Positions 35,452 to 44,151 of a stretch of DNA of 64,000 nucleotides are shown piece by piece; the first letter of the stretch is position 1; each line of letters starts with the position of its first letter. This stretch comes from Maribacter sp. MMG018. Its GTDB lineage: Bacteria > Bacteroidota > Bacteroidia > Flavobacteriales > Flavobacteriaceae. Location of the stretch: the NCBI RefSeq assembly GCF_018100785.1, contig NZ_JAGJEC010000005.1, forward strand, positions 1 to 64,000. The letters are read 5' to 3'. The translations under genes and the position numbers were made by a program. The notes below the pieces were generated by a model. The model saw only the letters and a program-made list of their open reading frames with translations, made no database searches and was not told the DNA's origin.

Positions 35452-37044
35452 ATGAAAATTAGATATTTAATCTCTGTCCCTGTTTGGGTGTTATTATTTG
35501 TTAATTGTAATAGGTTTGCGAAAACCGAAGAGAAAGCCGAAGAGAAAGCCCCTAATATTTTGTTTGTACTTGCCGATGATGCGTCTTTTCTACATATGGG
35601 AAAGCATAGCCCAGATTGGGTAACCACACCTGCATTTGACAAAATAGTGGAACAAGGAGTGTATTTCGAAAATGCGTATACACCAAATGCAAAGTGTGCT
35701 CCTTCTAGAGCTGCTGTATTGACAGGTAGAAATTCATGGCAATTGGAAGAAGCGGCAAACCATATGGCATACTTTCCTACTAAATTCAAATCTTTTCCAG
35801 AAGTACTTTATGAAAATGGTTACCATGTAGGTTATACAGGAAAAGGGTATCTGCCCGGGGTAGCCTATGATGAAAAAGGGGAAAAAAGAGAATTACTGGT
35901 AAAATCGTACAACAAGTTTAAAAAGGATGCACCAACCTCAGAAATAAGTGATAATGATTACCCTAAGAATTTTGAAACGTTCTTGGAAAAAAGAAAGGAA
36001 GATCAACCTTTTTTCTTTTGGTATGGTGGCTGGGAACCACATCGGAGTTACGAGTTTGGTTCGGGACTAAAAAATGGGAAAAAATTGTCTGAAGTAAAAG
36101 AGGTTTTCGATTTTTGGCCTAAAACCGATTCTGTTAAAACTGATATTTTAGATTATGCATTTGAGTTAGAGTATTTTGATTCTCAACTAGAAAAAATGTT
36201 AGATCTTCTTGAAGAGAAAAATCTTATTGAAAATACAATCATTGTGGTAACCTCGGACAACGGAATGCCTTTTCCTAGAGTAAAAGGTCAAACTTATGAG
36301 CTCTCCAATCATTTGCCATTAGCTATTATGTGGCCAAAAAAGATAAAAAACAAAGGAAGGACGGTAAAAGATTTTGTGAACTTTATTGATTTTGCACCGA
36401 CATTTCTTGAGTTTGCCGGGATTTCGGAAAAAGAATCAGGTATGGAAGCTATCGAAGGAACAAGTTTGTCGGATGTATTGTTTTCTGAGGAATCTGGACG
36501 CATTACAACATATCGAGACCATGTATTAATCGGAAAAGAACGTCACGACATTGGTCGTCCGAATAATGAAGGTTATCCAATGAGGGGGATTATAGTTGGT
36601 GATTACTTATATCTAAAGAATTTTGAGGTTGATAGGTGGCCGGCCGGTAACCCTGAAACAGGATACCTAAATTGTGATGGAGGGCCAACTAAAACGGCAA
36701 TATTAGATAGTAAAGGAGACGGGGAAAATATTTTTTGGGAGTTGAGTTTTGGAAAAAGACCGCCCGAAGAGCTTTATAATATAAAGACAGACCCACAGTG
36801 CTTAAATAATTTAGCCATAAAGGAAGGTTTTGTGAGTTTAAAAGAGGATCTGTACCAACAAATGGCGGATAAGCTAAAAGCTCAAAATGATCCCAGAATA
36901 CTTGGTGAGGGGGAAATTTTTGATGGATATCCTATTTATCCTGCAAAGTTCATGAACTACTATGAAAATTACATGAACGGAGAAGATACACCAAAACTTA
37001 ATTGGGTTAATAAATCTGATTTTAGGCCCGAGGATGCCAATTAA
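35452..37044 (+). CDS. S1-family sulfatase (first)
   Basis: A 530-residue exported sulfatase. After a signal peptide (possible lipobox LFVNC) the phosphatase-like fold begins with NILFVLADDAS. Cys82 in CAPSRAAVLTG is the residue to be turned into formylglycine. WEPHRSYE and TSDNGMPFPRVKGQTYE fit the branch of S1 sulfatases that includes heparan N-sulfatase-like enzymes. It removes sulfate esters from the glycan before or during hydrolysis. A formylglycine-generating enzyme must be supplied from elsewhere in the genome. The sulfate position it attacks cannot be told. Confidence 0.9.
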   Translation: MKIRYLISVPVWVLLFVNCNRFAKTEEKAEEKAPNILFVLADDASFLHMGKHSPDWVTTPAFDKIVEQGVYFENAYTPNAKCAPSRAAVLTGRNSWQLEEAANHMAYFPTKFKSFPEVLYENGYHVGYTGKGYLPGVAYDEKGEKRELLVKSYNKFKKDAPTSEISDNDYPKNFETFLEKRKEDQPFFFWYGGWEPHRSYEFGSGLKNGKKLSEVKEVFDFWPKTDSVKTDILDYAFELEYFDSQLEKMLDLLEEKNLIENTIIVVTSDNGMPFPRVKGQTYELSNHLPLAIMWPKKIKNKGRTVKDFVNFIDFAPTFLEFAGISEKESGMEAIEGTSLSDVLFSEESGRITTYRDHVLIGKERHDIGRPNNEGYPMRGIIVGDYLYLKNFEVDRWPAGNPETGYLNCDGGPTKTAILDSKGDGENIFWELSFGKRPPEELYNIKTDPQCLNNLAIKEGFVSLKEDLYQQMADKLKAQNDPRILGEGEIFDGYPIYPAKFMNYYENYMNGEDTPKLNWVNKSDFRPEDAN

Positions 37045-37106
37045 TAATTTCAATACAAAAGGTTTAAATAAAAACGTACAGATTATAACTTCTTAATAAA
37101 AAATTG

Positions 37107-39011
37107 ATGAACATAAAATTTAATTTATCTTTTGTAGCTACACTGGTCTTTTTGGTAAGTTGTAATGTAAACTCTCAATATAATATAAAAAATGGTGTAC
37201 TTGAGTTCGACGGGGAGTATTTGAAGCAATACCAAGATGTTACCCCTATAGTTGTAAAGGTTATAGAGGCTTATAAAGAGTTGAATGTTAAAAAAGTAGT
37301 CTTTCCAAAAGGCAAGTATCATTTCTATCCCACGTATGCTCCAGAATTTTATTGCGAAATTACCAATAACGATAACGGGCTTAAAAGGACTCCGTTTCCG
37401 TTGATGAATTTAAATGGTTTTGAGATAGATGGGGGAGGTTCCGAATTTATATTTCATAGTAAAATAGTTCCGTTTATTCTTGAAAATAGTTCCAATATAA
37501 AGATTGCCAATTTAAGTGTTAACTGGGATGTTCCATTTGTTTTGGAAGGGAAAGTAATTGCGAATAATGAGAAGGATAAAACTTTTGATATTAAGGTCGG
37601 TACCCCATATGTAGTAAAATATGGGCGTTTGTATTTGTCCTTGGAAAGAGAGGATACTCCTTATCATAATAAATATGGGCCAAAATTTAATATATCAGAA
37701 AGATATGATGTGGAAGTTGGGCAAAACATAGTCTGGGATCCTACAACCAAGTCTCCCTATTATAATACACTTCTGTATCAGATGCAGGAAAAAGGGATTG
37801 AGGCTGTAGAACTTGAGAAGGGCGTTATTCGGTTAAAGGGAGAATCTAGACAAGTGCCTCCTGTTGGGTCAATATTTGTTTCTAAAGGAGAATATCTTGC
37901 AAATAGAATGTGCCCGGCATTTAGGGTTTTTAAATCTAAAGAGTTGCTATTTGAGAACATCAATGTGCACCATGCAGGTGCGATGGGGTTTATTGCCGAA
38001 CGTTCAGAGAATATAACTTTAGATGGCTTTAATGTCGTTTTAAAAGAGGGACAGGGAAGAATGGTTACCACTTCAGCAGATGCAACTCACTTTTGTAACA
38101 ATAAAGGTCGCATTATCATTAGGAATTCGATTTTCGAAAATATGTTGGACGATGCTACAAATATTCACGGAACATATGTTAGGGTTAATCAAATTATTGA
38201 CGACTATAGTGTTGCCGTAGAAACTTATCATCCTCACCAAAATGGCTATTTGTTCGGGGAAACGGGAGATGAGGTTCGTATTGTTAATAATAAAACATTG
38301 GAGCTGACTGTTGAGAATCTTTTTTTAACGAACGTTAAACGAATCAATGAGAAAATTTCAATTCTCACTTTTGATAAACCTGTAAAGAACAAGGTTGAGC
38401 TATATTATGGAATAGAGAATGTTACGTGGAGCCCCACAGCTGTTCTTGAGAATAATATAGTTCGCAATAACCGTGCAAGGAGTTTTTTGTTGGCCAGCTC
38501 TAAGGGAATAGTGGTAAGGGGGAACCATTTCTCATCACAAATGGCAAGTCTTCGAATAACGGCTGACATGGATTTGTGGAACGAATCGGGGCCTTCTAAC
38601 AATCTGGTCATTGAAGATAATGTTTTTGAGGATTGTGGCTATGGTGGGTATAACCGCCAATCTACCATATTGATAGATCCAATCTATTCCGACAAGAAAG
38701 GGGCTGAAAGTAAGTTCAATAAAAATATTATTATTCGTAATAATTTATTTAAAACATTCGATACACCAATTTTAACGGCTATCTCCATAGATGGGTTGGT
38801 ATTCCATGACAATGTTGTTGAACAAACGGATACGTACGTACCAATATTGGAAAACCTGCCTAGTTTATATATAGAAAATTGTTCTGATGTTTCTGTAAAG
38901 GGAAATAGTTTTAAATATTTAAATGGTTCAAAACCGGTATTGAAGTATGACTCCAAGACCACGGATATTAAAATAGGGAAAAGAAATACGTATAATGTGG
39001 TTTATCCCTGA
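37107..39011 (+). CDS. GH110-like right-handed beta-helix protein
   Basis: A 634-residue exported protein (signal peptide, possible lipobox LVSC). The ATG at 37107 was chosen over the preceding TTG. It starts with segments typical of GH110 alpha-1,3-galactosidases of Bacteroidota (KGKYHFYPTYAPEFYCEITNNDNG, MNLNGFEIDGGGSEFIFH, NLSVNWDVPF). It continues with many short beta-helix rungs (NIVRNNRARSFLLASSKGIVVRGNHFSS). An alpha-galactosidase role would agree with the GH36 gene two places upstream. A different beta-helix glycosidase or lyase is possible because many such proteins lack tested activity. Confidence 0.75.
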   Translation: MNIKFNLSFVATLVFLVSCNVNSQYNIKNGVLEFDGEYLKQYQDVTPIVVKVIEAYKELNVKKVVFPKGKYHFYPTYAPEFYCEITNNDNGLKRTPFPLMNLNGFEIDGGGSEFIFHSKIVPFILENSSNIKIANLSVNWDVPFVLEGKVIANNEKDKTFDIKVGTPYVVKYGRLYLSLEREDTPYHNKYGPKFNISERYDVEVGQNIVWDPTTKSPYYNTLLYQMQEKGIEAVELEKGVIRLKGESRQVPPVGSIFVSKGEYLANRMCPAFRVFKSKELLFENINVHHAGAMGFIAERSENITLDGFNVVLKEGQGRMVTTSADATHFCNNKGRIIIRNSIFENMLDDATNIHGTYVRVNQIIDDYSVAVETYHPHQNGYLFGETGDEVRIVNNKTLELTVENLFLTNVKRINEKISILTFDKPVKNKVELYYGIENVTWSPTAVLENNIVRNNRARSFLLASSKGIVVRGNHFSSQMASLRITADMDLWNESGPSNNLVIEDNVFEDCGYGGYNRQSTILIDPIYSDKKGAESKFNKNIIIRNNLFKTFDTPILTAISIDGLVFHDNVVEQTDTYVPILENLPSLYIENCSDVSVKGNSFKYLNGSKPVLKYDSKTTDIKIGKRNTYNVVYP

Positions 39012-39158
39012 GCAGAGACTATTGGTAGCTGCAGGGGTGTTGGCATAAGCTTATGTAATATGAAGGACTCTTTTTTTTATATACGAAAATAGAACCTAAA
39101 GTGCCGTACATAATGTTATTATAGAGTAAACCAATAATGTGGTGATAAAAAATAATAT

Positions 39159-40658
39159 ATGAAAAATGTGATTGTTGTATTGGTCATGTATGCAATATTG
39201 GTGAGTTGCAAGAGCAATACGCCAAAAGATAGTGTTAATAGACCTAATGTAGTTTTAATTGTAGCCGATGACTTGGGGTGGATGGATGTCTCGTATAATG
39301 GAAGTTCCTTTTATGAAACACCTAACATTGATGCCCTAGCTAAAGAAAGTGTTACGTTCATAAACGGATATGCATCAAGTCCAGTATGTTCGCCTTCAAG
39401 GGCTAGTATCCAAACAGGAATGTATCCGACCAATGTAGATGTTACGAATTGGATTCCGGGGCGGGCGGCAAACAAAGGAGCTGAAAAAGAAAATAGATGG
39501 TTGTCCAATGTTACGGAAGATAAGCTTCATTTGAAATATACTACAATTGCAGAAGTTTTAAAGAGCAAAGATTATACTACATGTTTTATAGGTAAATGGC
39601 ATTTGGGAGAAACAGAAGATTTATGGCCAGAAAACCAAGGGTATGACATTAATATAGGTGGTACTGGTAAAGGTCATCCTAACCTTGATAGGGAGAATGG
39701 TGTGCATGGGTATTTTAGTCCGTACGGAAATCCGCGGTTGTCGGACGGGAAAGAAGGAGAATATCTTACGGACAGACTGGGAGATGAGACGGTAGCATTT
39801 ATGGAAAAAAACAAAGACAAATCATTTTTTGTTAATTTATCCTTTTATCAAGTTCATACCCCTTTACAGGCAAAATCGGAGTATGTGTCCCAATATCAGA
39901 AAAAAAGAAAGTCTTTAGGGCGAGATACGTTAAATGAGCTAGATTTTAATCCTAAATGGAAGGCTGGTAATTACGTAAATAGAACGTTCAAAGAAAGATT
40001 TGTTCAGGCCCACCCTACCTATGCGGCTATGGTCAAAAGTATGGATGAAAATGTCGGAAAAGTAGTGGCAAAGCTTAAGTCTCTTGGTTTGTATGATAAT
40101 ACAATAATAGTTTTTACGTCTGACAATGGAGGGTTGTCAACCGTGAATGGGTCTCCTACTAGTAATGTTCCTTTAAGGGGAGGTAAGGGTTGGTTGTATG
40201 AAGGAGGTATCAGAGTGCCTTTTCTTATTAAAAGAGCCAAAAAGATTAAGGGAGGTGTTATTAATAATGCTATAGTAAGCAGTATTGATATTTTTCCTAC
40301 GATTTTATCCGAAGTGGGTATAGAATACCCTAATAAGGTAGATGGTGTAAACGTTTTAAAAAATAATAATCGGGAAGAGGTTTTATATTGGCATTATCCT
40401 CATTATGGCAATCAAGGAGGGAATCCAGGCAGTGCTATTCGAAAAGGTAAATATAAATTGATCCACGATTTTGAGACAGGGGAAAAATTATTGTTTGATC
40501 TAGAAAATGATTTGTCCGAAAAACATAATTTATATCAAGAGCTCCCAATTTTGGCAGCATCTCTTTATTCGCAATTGGATGAATGGCGTATTCGGAACAA
40601 TGCAAAAATGATGAAACCCAATCCTATTTGGAATAAAGCAGAAAGAATTGTTGAATAA
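39159..40658 (+). CDS. S1-family sulfatase (second)
   Basis: A 499-residue exported sulfatase of the arylsulfatase A type, with a possible lipobox LVSC. The metal site begins VVLIVADDLGWMDVS. Cys77 in CSPSRASIQTG is the formylglycine precursor. FIGKWHLGE, FVNLSFYQVHTPLQ, TSDNGGLSTV and HYPHYGNQGG are all in the usual order. It is clearly a different S1 branch from the sulfatase at 35452, so the glycan probably carries sulfate in at least two positions. Confidence 0.92.
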   Translation: MKNVIVVLVMYAILVSCKSNTPKDSVNRPNVVLIVADDLGWMDVSYNGSSFYETPNIDALAKESVTFINGYASSPVCSPSRASIQTGMYPTNVDVTNWIPGRAANKGAEKENRWLSNVTEDKLHLKYTTIAEVLKSKDYTTCFIGKWHLGETEDLWPENQGYDINIGGTGKGHPNLDRENGVHGYFSPYGNPRLSDGKEGEYLTDRLGDETVAFMEKNKDKSFFVNLSFYQVHTPLQAKSEYVSQYQKKRKSLGRDTLNELDFNPKWKAGNYVNRTFKERFVQAHPTYAAMVKSMDENVGKVVAKLKSLGLYDNTIIVFTSDNGGLSTVNGSPTSNVPLRGGKGWLYEGGIRVPFLIKRAKKIKGGVINNAIVSSIDIFPTILSEVGIEYPNKVDGVNVLKNNNREEVLYWHYPHYGNQGGNPGSAIRKGKYKLIHDFETGEKLLFDLENDLSEKHNLYQELPILAASLYSQLDEWRIRNNAKMMKPNPIWNKAERIVE

Positions 40659-40796
40659 GAGGTGAGGTGTGGCTTTTTGAGAAAAATGTTAACTCGTTAA
40701 CCATAAGATTTTAGATGTCCATTGTTAAGGGTAAAGGGCTTAATTCATAAATAGTTCTTGTCTATTTAGTGATGAAACAAGAAAACTTAATTGTAA

Positions 40797-42554
40797 ATGA
40801 TAAAGAAGCTAAGGGCTATAAGTTGCTTTTTACTTGTTTTATTCGGGAGATATCATGTCTGTTCCTCTCAGGAACAGGTATGGAAAATAGGTAGTTGGGG
40901 AGATCAAGGGGATGGTACTTATAAAAACCCCATTCTTAATGCGGACTACCCAGATGTTGATGTGGAAAAGGTTGGGGATACTTATTATATGATATCTTCG
41001 AAACAGCATATGTCACCTGGTATGGTAATATTGGAATCGAAGGATCTTGTTAATTGGACAAATATCGGACATGTATGGGATAGCCTTTCTTGGGGTAAAA
41101 AGTATGATTGGAATCAAATGAATGGATATGCCTTTGGTGTGTGGGCGGGAGATTTGGCTTTTCATAATGGTACATGGTATTGTTATTTTATCGATAGAAA
41201 TTATGGCTTGTTCATGAGTAGTTCTGAAGATATACGTGGGCCGTGGACAGAACCACATCGGATGCTTGCTCCTAATAAAGTGTTCAATGACCCAGCCGTA
41301 TATTGGGACGAAGAAACACATGAAGCTTTTCTTGTTTGTAATACTGGAAATTTATTGAATTCAAAAAAGGATAAAAATTTCGATTTTGAGACTCGTTTGT
41401 ATAAAATGAGTTGGGATGGGCGTACAATTATAGATTCAGGACAAGTAATATATTCAGGGTATGGTGCAGAGGCAGCAAAAATTTACAATATAAATGATAT
41501 ATGGTATATCTTTATTTCGGAATGGTATATAAAAGAGGCGAATGGGGATGGAAGAATTCATACTTCTGAAAATGATCGTAAACAAATTGTTTTGCGTTCA
41601 AAAACAAATAGTATTTACGGGCCTTTTGAAAAGAAAGTTGTTTTTCAGCGAGGAAATGGCATAGAACAAAGTTGTAGCCAAGGTGCTTTGGTACAAGTTC
41701 AAGATAATTCTTGGTGGTATATTCATCAATTGGTCCAAAATACGGCAATACCTTTTCAAGGAAGACCACAGTTATTGCAACCAGTGGTTTGGGTCGACGG
41801 GTGGCCTATAATTGGGGCGGATGTGGATAATGATGGGATAGGAGAGCCAGTAATGGAATATAAAAAGCCAATATTGGGTTTTTCTGTAATGGCTCCGTAT
41901 ACCGATGATGATTTCTCTGAAAACAAATTGGGGTTTCAATGGGAATGGAACCATAATCCTCGAAATACTCATTGGTCACTAACCGAAAGACCTGGATGGC
42001 TTCGATTAAAAGCAAGTAAACCTGTACCTAGGGATAGTTTTAATAAGGTAGAAGTAAAAAGACCAAAAGGAATAGCGGGGGCGTACCCGTTTTGGCGTGC
42101 ATGTAACACTCTTAGTCAGCGTATTATGGGGACAACATATGGAACGGCGATTGCTAAATTTGATATTTCAAGAATGGCTATTGGGCAAAGGGCAGGTTTT
42201 GTTAGGTTCGGAGGAGTTTACCATATGTTAGGAGTTTATATGGATGATTGGGATAGTCGCTATATATTCTACGTAAATAAGAAGGGCGAAGAAAAAATAG
42301 GACCTAGAATAAATGGGGGTTTTCTTTATGTTAAAACAGTAAACAATGGGAATAAGGCATATTTTGAATACAGCTTAGATGGTAATGTGTATCATCGATT
42401 CGGTCAAGAATTTACTATTGAATTTGGAAATTGGACGGGAGATCGGCTCGGCTTTTTTAATTGGAATGAAGTAGATGAAAGCGGGGTAATAGATGTTGAT
42501 TGGTTTTATTATGATTATGATGGGCCAAAAGGTGAAATAACCACAAAAAAATAA
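40797..42554 (+). CDS. Two-domain GH43 glycosidase
   Basis: A 585-residue exported enzyme. The N-terminal five-bladed propeller of GH43 has the likely catalytic base Asp53 (NADYPDVDV), the pKa-tuning Asp165 (FNDPAVYWD) and the acid Glu225 (GAEAAKIY). From about residue 375 (DDFSENKLGFQWEWNHNP) a concanavalin-like beta-sandwich follows, as in GH43 beta-xylosidases and arabinofuranosidases. The base motif has PDV in place of the commoner PDP. It is the last gene before the right island junction, 155 bases from the repeat, and probably removes xylose, arabinose or galactose side groups. Confidence 0.87.
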   Translation: MIKKLRAISCFLLVLFGRYHVCSSQEQVWKIGSWGDQGDGTYKNPILNADYPDVDVEKVGDTYYMISSKQHMSPGMVILESKDLVNWTNIGHVWDSLSWGKKYDWNQMNGYAFGVWAGDLAFHNGTWYCYFIDRNYGLFMSSSEDIRGPWTEPHRMLAPNKVFNDPAVYWDEETHEAFLVCNTGNLLNSKKDKNFDFETRLYKMSWDGRTIIDSGQVIYSGYGAEAAKIYNINDIWYIFISEWYIKEANGDGRIHTSENDRKQIVLRSKTNSIYGPFEKKVVFQRGNGIEQSCSQGALVQVQDNSWWYIHQLVQNTAIPFQGRPQLLQPVVWVDGWPIIGADVDNDGIGEPVMEYKKPILGFSVMAPYTDDDFSENKLGFQWEWNHNPRNTHWSLTERPGWLRLKASKPVPRDSFNKVEVKRPKGIAGAYPFWRACNTLSQRIMGTTYGTAIAKFDISRMAIGQRAGFVRFGGVYHMLGVYMDDWDSRYIFYVNKKGEEKIGPRINGGFLYVKTVNNGNKAYFEYSLDGNVYHRFGQEFTIEFGNWTGDRLGFFNWNEVDESGVIDVDWFYYDYDGPKGEITTKK

Positions 42555-42696
42555 TAAAGTAGTTATTCCTCTTTAAAAAATAGCAATGCTTTTAAGGTTG
42601 TTGGGCAATTCTTATTTACTTATATAACATAGAATAGTATTTTTAATTATGTATACTATTTGAGGTGTCTATGATTTCAAACATATTGGATGAGAC

Positions 42697-42709
42697 CTTA
42701 AAGGTTTTA
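42697..42709. repeat. Imperfect terminal inverted repeat, right island end
   Basis: CTTAAAGGTTTTA is the partner of 13429-13441 (11 of 13 positions match in inverted orientation). It ends exactly where the right 427-bp repeat starts. Confidence 0.35.
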
Positions 42710-42774
42710 CTCAGTTGGTTTAGAGCGCTGCCTTGACAGGGCAGAGGTCACTGGTTCGAATCCAGTATATCCCA
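42710..42774 (+). pseudogene. tRNA-Val(GAC) stump at the right island junction
   Basis: This is identical to bases 11-75 of the intact tRNA at 12987. The preceding bases (GGTTTTA) cannot pair with the 3' acceptor strand ATATCCC, so no acceptor stem can form. It is a remnant produced by island insertion, not a working tRNA. Confidence 0.93.
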
Positions 42775-43136
42775 CAGGTTTCTTCGGTACATATTAGGTT
42801 GGTTTGTTATAATAACTCCAATATTCTTTCCAGTGCCATTCCCCTTGAGCCTTTAATTAAAACAGTAGCGGGTACAGGTATTTCGATGTTTTTGAATTCT
42901 TCTTTCAATTTTTCGAACGAGCCAAATGTGTCAAAACCGCAATCTACCTTTTTAAAATTCTCACCTATCAAGACTACGTTCGAGAAACCGAGGTCTACTG
43001 CCAATCTTGCAATGGTATCATGTTCTTGAAGGGAAGAGTCGCCCAGTTCGAACATGTCTCCCAAAAATAGAACCTTGTTGTCATCATTCATTTTGGAGAA
43101 GTTTTCAAGTGCGGCCCTCATACTTGATGGGTTGGC
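42710..43136. repeat. 427-bp direct repeat, right copy
   Basis: Identical to 12997-13423. It covers the tRNA stump, the 32-base tRNA-murF spacer and the last 109 codons of the intact murF. Recombination between the two copies would delete the island and rebuild a single intact tRNA-Val/murF locus. Confidence 0.97.
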
Positions 43137-44084
43137 GTTGTAAGCGTCCAAAATAACCTTGAGCTCATTTTTATTGATAATCTGGGATCTATTATTGTCC
43201 GGGGTGTAGGCTTCTAAGCTTGTTTTAATATGTTCTAACGGAACATTGAAGTATTTGCCCATAATGATGGCGGCGCAACAATTTGTAAAATTATAGGCGC
43301 CCAATAGCTTTGTATGGATAGTAATATTTTCGACCTCTAAAACAACAAAAGGATCCGCCTTCTTGAAATGGATAGGGTAGAATTTAGGATCGTCAGAACT
43401 AAATCCATACTTTTTAATGTAACTGTCCAGTTTTTGTTTCTGAACAGGGTCATCGGCATTTAAGAAAACACCTTTGTTGTTTGATATTAGATAGTCGTAC
43501 AGTTCGCTTTTTCCATTAATAACTCCTTGTTCGCTTCCAAAACCTTCTAAATGCGCTTTTCCGAAATTGGTGATATATCCAAAGTCCGGTTCGGCCAATT
43601 CGCATAAAAATGCTATTTCCTTTAAGTGGTTGGCGCCCATTTCGACTATTGCAATTTCAGTGTCTTCTTTTATGGATAGCAAGGTCAATGGAACGCCGAT
43701 ATGGTTGTTTAGATTGCCCTTTGTTGCAATGGTCCTATATTTTTGTGAAAGCACTGCATTTATAAGTTCTTTGGTGGTGGTTTTTCCGTTACTTCCGGTT
43801 AAGCCTATAACTGTGGCCTTTGATTGTTTTCTGTGGTAATTGCCAAGGTGTTGTAATGTTCTCAAGACGTCGTCCACCAGAATGGTCCTATGGTCTATTA
43901 GAAACTCTTTTTCGTCTATTACTGCATACGAGGCGCCGTTTTGTAGAGCTTGTGCCGCATATTTGTTTCCGTTGAAATTAGCGCCTTTAAGCGCAAAAAA
44001 AATATCACCTTTTCTTAGTTTTCTTGTGTCCGTATTAATAGAGGGGTTGTCAAGAAAAATAGTGTGTAGTTCATTTATTGTCAT
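42807..44084 (-). CDS. murF: UDP-MurNAc-tripeptide--D-Ala-D-Ala ligase
   Basis: This is the last cytoplasmic step in making the peptidoglycan pentapeptide. The 425-residue protein has the MurF N-terminal domain (DTRKLRKGDIFFALKGANFNG), the ATP loop GLTGSNGKTTTKE at about 94-106, the central ligase domain (IVEMGANHLKEI) and the C-terminal domain (LDAYNANPSSMRAALENF). The last 109 codons are duplicated at the left end of the island, so this is the complete and probably only working copy. It follows gldJ on the same strand, separated by a terminator hairpin. Confidence 0.96.
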   Translation of the reverse strand: MTINELHTIFLDNPSINTDTRKLRKGDIFFALKGANFNGNKYAAQALQNGASYAVIDEKEFLIDHRTILVDDVLRTLQHLGNYHRKQSKATVIGLTGSNGKTTTKELINAVLSQKYRTIATKGNLNNHIGVPLTLLSIKEDTEIAIVEMGANHLKEIAFLCELAEPDFGYITNFGKAHLEGFGSEQGVINGKSELYDYLISNNKGVFLNADDPVQKQKLDSYIKKYGFSSDDPKFYPIHFKKADPFVVLEVENITIHTKLLGAYNFTNCCAAIIMGKYFNVPLEHIKTSLEAYTPDNNRSQIINKNELKVILDAYNANPSSMRAALENFSKMNDDNKVLFLGDMFELGDSSLQEHDTIARLAVDLGFSNVVLIGENFKKVDCGFDTFGSFEKLKEEFKNIEIPVPATVLIKGSRGMALERILELL

Positions 44085-44099
44085 AAAATCTAAGATAAA

Positions 44100-44129
44100 A
44101 AAAAAGCCCTTTAAGAAAAGGGCTTTTTT
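44100..44129 (-). terminator. Hairpin terminator between gldJ and murF
   Basis: A 13-bp stem (44100-44112 with 44117-44129) with a 4-nt loop, flanked by A-runs and T-runs. It can work in both directions. On the minus strand it would end or attenuate the gldJ transcript before murF. Confidence 0.75.
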
Positions 44130-44151
44130 AAAAACATATCATCTAAGATCG

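Larger units (their letters stand above)
13424..42709. mobile_element. 29.3-kb genomic island carrying a polysaccharide utilisation locus
   Basis: This is the unique DNA between the two 427-bp direct repeats, inserted at the tRNA-Val(GAC)/murF locus. It contains 15 protein genes, all but the regulator on the plus strand, for glycan capture, desulfation, hydrolysis and sugar-acid oxidation. No integrase, transposase, relaxase or toxin-antitoxin gene was recognised inside. The repeat-plus-island unit is 29,713 bp, the amount that would be lost by recombination between the repeats. That it is a mobile or transferred unit is inferred from the junctions, not from mobility genes. Confidence 0.8.

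Noticed and set aside
22550-42603. A shared 14-mer TTTTAAGGTTGTTG at 22550-22563 and 42590-42603
   Set aside because: In about 30 kb of AT-rich DNA one or two chance 14-mer matches are expected; the surroundings do not align.
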